Positions 56,856-64,000 of a stretch of 64,000 nt of DNA are shown in pieces; position 1 is the stretch's first letter, and each line of letters begins with the position of its first letter. Where the stretch lies: NCBI GenBank assembly GCA_963931925.1, contig OZ007581.1, positions 16,796,450-16,860,449 on the forward strand. The letters run 5' to 3'. The stretch is from Onchidella celtica (lineage: Eukaryota > Mollusca > Gastropoda > Systellommatophora > Onchidiidae). The notes beneath the pieces are model-generated. The model was not told the DNA's origin, searched no databases, and was given only the letters and a program-made list of their open reading frames with translations. Made by a program: the position numbers and the translations under genes.

Positions 56856-59800
56856 GGGGCTGTTCAAATATGATACCACACTTTTTTGGGGGATTTTCAG
56901 ACCCCCCCCCCCTTCTCACACTTCCTCACATTTTTGCCAGACCCCCCCCCCCCCACCCCCGTGATATCACACATTTGACAATATATAAGACATTGTACGT
57001 TAAATGTTAGACTACTTCGAAATAGTAAAATGCATTGATAAATTAAAGATACAAAGGCATATTTGGCATAGAAATAGCTGAGACAATGGACTATTGTGAG
57101 CTGAATTGACTATTGAAATTTAAATAATCCTTTGTTGATAAGAATTTCTCGTTAAAAAAAATCGGGGGCTTTACCGCAGAGTGACTTCCCCTTAAGGTCT
57201 GACACTTTTTTGTAGGTAAAGGCTAGGTAGGCCCCAAAAAGTGTTGCCACTCTTTTTTTTTCCACAACTAAATTTATTGTTTTCTTGAATGGATTTAGAG
57301 AAGATCTAGTTTTTTCAGCATATTCACTGTTTTCTTTATTGCGTTGACTTATTTGACTTAAAACAGCATGATAAAATCATCTAAATACATTTATGAGTTT
57401 TTATTACAAAATTTAAATTACATAACTAAAACATCCCTAAAAACACTATATTTTTTGGGCCTACCTACTACCTAGACATTTTGCTAGATCTATATCTTTA
57501 AAAACAAATTCATAAGAAATCACAACATACAACAGGATTTTGCCATAGTCTATAGGCCTATTGTTGGATGAACTACGAGTGGGGGTAATGTGGTTACTGC
57601 GTGGGTTCAATAGTAACTCCCTTAAGGATACACAGGATTAACAAACACAGGGTTCTGCTGGCAATCTTATTTATTCAAAAGCCTAACAAAGGTATCGCTA
57701 CCAAAAGGCATAGGGAAAACCCTATCAAGAAAGGGAAGAGAAGCCCAAACAAAGAAGAGAAACCCAGAAAAGAAGCCCAACCAGCCATAAGCTGGAACAA
57801 GAGAAAAAGACAAAAATATGATTAGGATATAATGACAACATTAATCAGGCAATCAATGGTGGACATACATAGTAATAGTATTAAGTATTAAATCAAACAA
57901 CAACAACATAATATAGAATTTAAGCAATAACCAACTGGATATGTATGCATGGAATAAAATAGCGCTAAGGTTAATGAATAACAACTACAAGTGGCTATAT
58001 CATATACACAAGGAGTTTCCTAGTACACTGGCAACATAAACTAATGTACTAATCAAAGTATGAAGGACATAACAAATGAAGGGGCAAGAACACAATAGTT
58101 TCGCTCCACTGAGCCGGTGCACAGCACATCCAGAGTGGCCATTCCATTTAATAACGCAGTGGCCAACATGGCCCACTGACCGTCCATAACACAGACGCTG
58201 CATCCCAATGCAGGCCATCCTCATAGGCCCACTCCCATTATTAGTACTAACCCGCCCCAGGGCTATTGTATTGGTTACTTCCCTTCCCAATCGATACTCA
58301 AGGGTCATGCCCTTTGACCTTAGCCGCGGAGCTATGCCGCCAGGCTAACATGTGTATGACACACCACTAGATACATAAAGTAATGTGTACATTCCTTAAA
58401 ATGAAACTGTCCTTCACACACTTACGAAACTCATAGAAGCATAATACATCTGGATAACTATAATACATGCACATGATATATATGTCGGCGAGACTCATTG
58501 CAACATGTGTAGACTCATTGAAACATTGTTCATCCACCGCCGCACATAGAACAATCCTGGGGCTCACCCATGTGAGGCCCAACTAATATTATGCATCTCC
58601 AATACATGTAATTAATTACACATCTTAAACACTAAACACGCAATCACAATCACACTGCTCTCTATAGCATAGTGGTACTGGCAAGGTACACAAATACCCG
58701 TAATACAATCAAGTGTGGAGTGCCGCTCGCTATAACATAAGTCATCCACATCAACATGTCAGGAAATCCTCACTGCCTACCACAACAAGGCAATGCTACA
58801 CACACACTATATATATGCACACAAGCAAATCGTGATAGCTTGGTTAGCGAGCCATCATTATCATCTAGCACCGCAAACGTTAACTTTGACAATAAAGTCA
58901 CAATATCAAGACACTGCGCTGCATCGCGCATCTTACACGTCTAATGACAATGGCAATTACCGTTGAGCCGGACTCATAATGGTCTCTGTAGATCAGCATT
59001 CTCTACGTGGCATCCCCGAAAGGGGGGGGGGGTGCGCAAATTAAAGTCACTTCTAATATAATAGTCTCCAACTTACCCAAAGTTTCTCCGGGTCCTGTGC
59101 TACCGCTTCATGCCTTATGGGGCAGGGTGGCGATGGCAAGCGTCGGCAAGCCTCTGAGCCTCTACGGGCCCGGGTTGCTGGTCTGGGTTCACTGTGCTGT
59201 CGGCTCTTGTCTCTGCGTCTTTGATGGAGTGTACTGACCACTCGAACTCGCATCTTATTTATGAGCCAGCGCGGACGTCCGAGAGAGCTATTACGTAGTC
59301 CAGTTTTGGACAAGTGAAAGGCTCGGACATTGAGTCCAGCCGAACAACATAACCGGTTAGGGTCCTAACACAATCGAATTTACAGTACGGTTAAAAGGGT
59401 GCACACAAAAGTCAGTTAGGTATCCCAGTAAACTGCAGAAATTACTCTAACGTCCCCTCCAGCAATAATTGAATAAATTTGACCCAGGTTGGATTTATCG
59501 GGGATAACATGCGTCTAACTCGTGGTTTACTTTAAATCCGAGACCCTCTTATCAATTATTTCAATAGGATATGTGCATCAAAGTACAACGAAATTAGTAC
59601 CATTATAAAGTAGAAATTTGCTGCTAAAATTCTAACTGACTACTTATACCAGAAACCCGGTAATAGTTTTAATATAAATTTTCAAAGTGTCAGGACTAAC
59701 AACATTTGCCAGATTTGTGTGGGATATTTCAGTCCATTAATATGACGTATCTCCATTGATAACAAACGTTATCATGAGTACCTATTTTGTGCCGATAGGG

Positions 59801-60521
59801 TATTGCCTACTCTCAACAATGAATTCGGGTTCCCGTCTTTCTGTCGGTGGATAACAACGAAGGAGCGAGTTGTAAGAAACTTAAAGCCATGATATAAGAG
59901 TTGGAAGCCCGGTGGTCAACATTTCCAACTGACCAATCAAAATGCGCGCTTTTCACCGTGATGTGAATAACGGGTCCCGCGCTAGTATTACAAGGGAAAT
60001 AATCCAATTAATGGTACTCGGCCAAGTGTCCATAAACTACTATGAGTGGCCGTCCCTCACTCACGCACCAGAGTTACCATGAAAGCACATTAAAAATAGA
60101 AAGTCGTTCATCCTCTCACACTATATAACTATAAGTATATGAACTCTCTAATTGCCTAGAGATTTGTGATAATCTGGAAGGAAAGATCTAGATCTAATCT
60201 AGACTTGTAGGCAATGGGGAGCATGGAATGTATTAAAGAAGAAAAAGAAATAGCTGTACTGTAGGTATTCAAATGGAAATTGACATACAACGACACAAAT
60301 AACCTAGATTCTAGATGTACTTACACGAGAGCAAATGAAAGTTAGTTTGAAATGTTTAAAAAATCTTAGTATTCAATCTATTTCTAATACACTGAAGTAG
60401 GCTAAAAGGTGTGATATCACTTTTTCCATGAGACCCCCCCCCCTTCCTCACACTTCCTCACATTTTTGCCAGACCCCCCCCCCCCCCCTCCAGGCGTGAT
60501 GTGATATATTTGAACGGCCCC
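56856..60521. mobile_element. 3.67-kb segment bounded by inverted ends and poly-C modules
   Basis: The left end GGGGCTGTTCAAATAT and the inverted right end GGGGCCGTTCAAATAT match in 15 of 16 bases, with ATA on both outer sides (56853-56855 and 60522-60524). Next to each end lies a module with two runs of C and CACACTTCCTCACATTTTTGCCAGAC, but these two modules point the same way, so the ends are not simple mirror images. No transposase ORF is recognisable inside (57000-60400 holds only short ORFs, and AT-rich sequence). It may be one element or two related short elements flanking unrelated DNA. Confidence 0.45.
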
Positions 60522-60524
60522 ATA

Positions 60525-61290
60525 GGATTCCCTCGTTCCTGCGCTGAACATCATTTCTATGCAATAATATACAGTACGTACACCGAAGGGCGAGCTTATT
60601 ACAGCCAGCCAAGGCAAATATACTGAAAAACAATACATTATGTGATACTTTTACAATCTTTATTAATTTTTTTTTTTGCTTAAATTGCCTCATCTCAGCC
60701 ATGGCACTAGCTGCCCTTAGCTCAAAAAAAAAAAAAAACAGCAGAAAGCAGGAAACTCTACCCAGCTCTCACTTTGTTTCACCATTTAGTTTACCTTGTA
60801 CTATTTTTCCCAAGATTAGGTGCCAATTTAAACTTGGATTAATCTAAGTGGCAAATTTTTCATGCCGCAAGTTTCACAACAATGTATAAAATGGTCCACA
60901 GAAATTAGTTTCTGATTAAAAACTCTTTTTGTCTCTCGATCTATTTGTAAGTTTGATGGATGCACTGATGTGATTACAGATTTCCAGCAACAGGAATAAT
61001 TAACTTTGCATAATTGCTGCATAATTTAACATCAAGATTCCTTGCATACATAATGAACATTTGTTTTTATAACATTGTCCATGCGCCATGCTGCTGTCTA
61101 TCTTGGAAGAAATGCAGAAGATCGATAGCTGCCAGATCTAGATCTAGAAAAGACCAAACAGCATGCAATGCCTACTTTGTCCTAAAATAAAATAATTATA
61201 ATATAATTGCTTTAAACTCCAATTCAGCTTTCTGGTAAAATGTTCTTGTCCAGCAACAGAATATTTTGGCAATATATTATATTTTAACAT
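60525..61290. other. Non-coding stretch, nothing supported
   Basis: AT-rich sequence with poly-T and poly-A runs at about 60668 and 60725. No ORF with a domain. The 3' tail of the minus-strand LINE begins at its right edge (ATATATAC repeats, about 61290-61320). Confidence 0.45.
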
Positions 61291-61367
61291 ATACTATATG
61301 TGTATACGTGTATATATATGGCCTTTAGCGTCTTTACAGACGGTCTTAGCAGCTAGAATATTCACTT

Positions 61368-64000
61368 TCACTTTGACTGACAGCTTCTCTCGTGGCTTAT
61401 TCTACCAATGTTTGACCCGAGAGTGCGATGGCAGTGATTGCAGGTCAGTCTTTTGGGTTCACTTTGGCGAGTGTTTTCATTCCGCCTCTGTCGTTTTGTC
61501 AGGTATGTTTCTTTTGCCTTGAAGTCTATTGCGAGCGTGCCACTGCGCAATTTTTGTCTCCATCTGCTTCGATCATTTGCAAGGTTCTCCCATTCATTGG
61601 GGTCGATGTTGAATGCTTTCATCGTGACCTTGCAAGTGTCTTTGAATCGCAGATGTGACCTACCTCTGGGTCGGTTGCCAGTAGCAAGTTCCCCGTAGAG
61701 AATTTGTCTGGGGATGCGATCATTTTCCATACGGTGGAGATGTCCAAGCCACCGCAGTCTTTTTTTGCCTAGGAGAGCCTGAGTTGATGGAATGTTGGCT
61801 CGGCTCAGAACTTCGATATTTGAGATCCTGTCTTGCCACTTGATCTTGAGAATTTTGCGTAGGCAGCGCAGGTGGAAGGAGTTGAGGGATCTTTCATGTT
61901 TGGAGTAGGTGGTCCATGTCTCTGAGCCATACAGCAGGGTGCTTAGGACGCAAGTTTGGTACACGAGTACCTTTGTTTTGATGGTCAGCTTGCTATTGTT
62001 CCACACCCTTTTTGAGAGTTTGCCAAAAGCTGTGGCCGCCTTTCCTATTCTGGCATTTATTTCAGTTGTTAGGTCTGTGCTACCACTGATGGTTGAGCCT
62101 AGGTAGCAGAATTTTCCCACTTGCTCCAGAGGAGAGCCATTCAGCATGATTGGGTTGGGGTTTCTCAAGCCTTGTGTCAAAACTACAGTTTTTGAGACAC
62201 TGATCTTTAGCATGAATTTGTCACAGGCTTTGGCAAGGCTATTGATGAGAGCCTGGAGCGTGGTTTCATCGTGGGCCACGATTGCAGCATCATCTGCGAA
62301 GAGGAGCTCTTGTAACATAAAATGCTCTGTACGAGATTTTGCTTTTAGTCTGGCAACATTAAAAATGGAGCCGTCCACTCTGGTGTTAATAAGTACTCCA
62401 CCTGAACATTGACCAAAGGCATTCTTGAGTAGGGCTGCAAAATATATACCAAATAAGGTAGGAGCAAGAACACATCCCTGCTTCACACCGCTGTTTACAG
62501 CAAATGAATTGGATGTGCAGCCCTCAAAGTTGACACATGCCCTCATGTCAGTGTGGAAGGATGCAATAAGTTTTAGCAATGTTGGTGGACAGCCTATGGA
62601 TTTAAGGACTGCATACAGGCCAGATCGGCTTACGGTGTCGAAAGCCTTTGTTAGGTCCACAAAGCATGTTATAAGCGGCCTGTTTTGTTCTTTACATTTT
62701 TCTTGGATTTGCCGAAGTGCAAATATCATGTCAATAGTTGATCGTTTGCTTCGAAAGCCACATTGTGTTTCTGGTAAGACTTTTTCCGCCAGTTGTTGAA
62801 GGCGGCAGAGGATGACGCGAGCAAAAGCCTTTCCAGTAATGCTGAGGAGGGATATGCCTCGATAGTTGTTGCAGTCGCCTTTGTCTCCTTTGTTCTTGTA
62901 AAGTGTGACAATTTTGGCGTCTCTCATATCATGTGGTATCACGCCTTCTTTCCAACACTGCAGTAACAGATTATACAGGTGTGGTAATAGTGGGCCTTTT
63001 AGGTCTTTTAATACCTCTGCAGGAATGTTGTCACTTCCTGTGGCTTTTCCAGCAGACAGGTGGTCGATTGCATTGGAAAGCTCGACTAAGGAAGGTTCAG
63101 CGTCAAGTTCGGCCATTATTGGCAGTTTTTGGAGGTGTTCCTCAAAATCTGGTGGAATATTTTTCTCAGTTGAATACAACAGAGAGTAATGCTCTACCCA
63201 CCTATTCAGTTGTTCATTTTTATCTGTGATGGGTTCACCATTTACAGACTTAAGTGGGGCGCTTTTGGTGATGATTGGCCCAAGAGCTACTTTCATCTGA
63301 CTAAAGGCGGTTTTCATATCTCCCTTTTCATTTGCCTCTTGTATGCTGTTACACAAGTCTGTCCAGTATTTGTTGGCGCAACGTCTTCCCTCCAGCTGAA
63401 GTTTAGCTTTTGCATTTTTCAAACAAGTTTTTGTACTCTGATTGCAATTTTTGTTATACTCATTGAAAGCAGATTTCTTTTGCTCAATGAGAGGTAGGAG
63501 AATTTCGCTGTTCTGGGCTACCCAGTCGTTGTTTGAAACTTTATGCTGTCCAAAAGACTTGATGGCACAGTCATGAATTTTTGAACTGAGAGTGTTCCAT
63601 GTTTCATCTACCGAGTCACATTGGGTGACATTATCCATGCTTTCAGCAAATAACTTTTCAAATGACTTTCTATTTGATCCATCTCTGATTGCTGTTACAT
63701 TGATCTTAGGGATTGAAGGGGCTTTTGATCTGTATATTTTCTTGGCCGAAATTTTGATTTTGCTGACTACCAGTGCATGGTCGGTGTCACAGTCAGCACT
63801 GTGGAGGGAACGAGTTATTTTTATACAGCCCAAACTCTTCCTCCTTGAGAGAATAAGATCTAATTGATGCCAATGGCCAGACATGGGATGGCGCCATGAT
63901 GTTCTTTGGCATCTCTTAAGGTCAAAGTACGTGTTTGTAACACATAATGAGTTTACAGAGCATAGCTCCAGAAGGCGCTGCCCGTTTTCGTTGATGTTGC
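61368..64000 (-). CDS. LINE endonuclease-reverse transcriptase with C-terminal zinc finger, cut by the window edge
   Basis: The minus-strand frame is open from the window end to the stop at 61368; its N-terminus (most of the endonuclease) lies outside. The visible part starts with the endonuclease end (SWRHPMSGHWHQLDLI, DCDTDHALVVSKI), then a linker, and a full reverse transcriptase: NYRGISLLSITGKAFARVI, ETQCGFRSKRSTIDMIF, CFVDLTKAFDTVSRSGLY, GVKQGCVLAPTLFGI and the catalytic LLFADDAAIVAHDE. STLLYGSETWTTY and GRSHLRFKD follow. The protein ends in a CNHCHRTL ... HERSC C2HC-type finger. Its 3' end is AGACGCTAAAGGCC plus an AT-rich microsatellite. It is the same family as the decayed copy at 39482-42682, and no break is seen within the window. 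Confidence 0.88.
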   Translation of the reverse strand, partial: NINENGQRLLELCSVNSLCVTNTYFDLKRCQRTSWRHPMSGHWHQLDLILSRRKSLGCIKITRSLHSADCDTDHALVVSKIKISAKKIYRSKAPSIPKINVTAIRDGSNRKSFEKLFAESMDNVTQCDSVDETWNTLSSKIHDCAIKSFGQHKVSNNDWVAQNSEILLPLIEQKKSAFNEYNKNCNQSTKTCLKNAKAKLQLEGRRCANKYWTDLCNSIQEANEKGDMKTAFSQMKVALGPIITKSAPLKSVNGEPITDKNEQLNRWVEHYSLLYSTEKNIPPDFEEHLQKLPIMAELDAEPSLVELSNAIDHLSAGKATGSDNIPAEVLKDLKGPLLPHLYNLLLQCWKEGVIPHDMRDAKIVTLYKNKGDKGDCNNYRGISLLSITGKAFARVILCRLQQLAEKVLPETQCGFRSKRSTIDMIFALRQIQEKCKEQNRPLITCFVDLTKAFDTVSRSGLYAVLKSIGCPPTLLKLIASFHTDMRACVNFEGCTSNSFAVNSGVKQGCVLAPTLFGIYFAALLKNAFGQCSGGVLINTRVDGSIFNVARLKAKSRTEHFMLQELLFADDAAIVAHDETTLQALINSLAKACDKFMLKISVSKTVVLTQGLRNPNPIMLNGSPLEQVGKFCYLGSTISGSTDLTTEINARIGKAATAFGKLSKRVWNNSKLTIKTKVLVYQTCVLSTLLYGSETWTTYSKHERSLNSFHLRCLRKILKIKWQDRISNIEVLSRANIPSTQALLGKKRLRWLGHLHRMENDRIPRQILYGELATGNRPRGRSHLRFKDTCKVTMKAFNIDPNEWENLANDRSRWRQKLRSGTLAIDFKAKETYLTKRQRRNENTRQSEPKRLTCNHCHRTLGSNIGRISHERSCQSK

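Noticed and set aside
1-64000. CRISPR array, bacterial operon or integron
   Set aside because: Direct repeats found here are satellites, LTRs or target duplications; the genes have introns and the elements are eukaryotic.

Overview
The window reads as animal nuclear DNA, most likely from a mollusc: AT-rich, intron-rich, single-copy genes scattered between many transposon families, very frequent palindromic words (TACATGTA, TCTAGATC) and LINE and LTR elements of types common in lophotrochozoans. No bacterial operon, CRISPR array or prokaryotic signal is seen. The taxon is an inference.

Two host genes are well supported. On the minus strand, nine coding exons between 14727 and 1112 join in perfect phase into a ~304-residue EI24 (etoposide-induced 2.4) family membrane protein. 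On the plus strand, three coding exons between 32200 and 36097 encode ribosomal protein S25; its tiny first coding exon was not found. A third host reading frame (minus, 25676 to 15975) is broken by two piggyBac-like insertions, the second of which holds a complete LTR retrotransposon.

Layout: 1-14.7 kb, EI24-like gene whose introns hold an intact RTE-type LINE (2323-5537), two TTAA-flanked elements and an old dispersed repeat. 14.8-15.6 kb, TA-flanked MITE. 16.0-25.7 kb, nested block: broken host exon > piggyBac-like MITEs > 7.1-kb gypsy-type retrotransposon with identical 110-bp LTRs > small element with hAT-like ends. 27.2-29.6 kb, L2-type LINE. 29.8-31.0 kb, element with a ~168-bp tandem repeat. 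31.7-36.1 kb, RPS25 and transposase-like fragments. 38.5-43.1 kb, hAT-like element (8-bp target duplication) split by a decayed LINE with a C-terminal zinc finger. 44.5-46.4 kb, second, inverted copy of the 11.8-12.5 kb repeat, split by a 1.06-kb insertion. 53.7-60.5 kb, MITE, Harbinger-like remnant, 141-bp satellite and a 3.67-kb TIR-bounded insertion. 61.4-64.0 kb, an open LINE reading frame on the minus strand running off the window.

The most striking signal is at the 5' end of the LTR retrotransposon. The 15 bases just after the LTR are not an obvious tRNA primer site; they are the exact reverse complement of a stretch inside the LTR 37 bases upstream. This is the arrangement expected for self-primed (Tf1-type) reverse transcription. 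The copy itself is damaged: two reading-frame breaks at G runs, a stop codon, and a changed residue in the polymerase motif.
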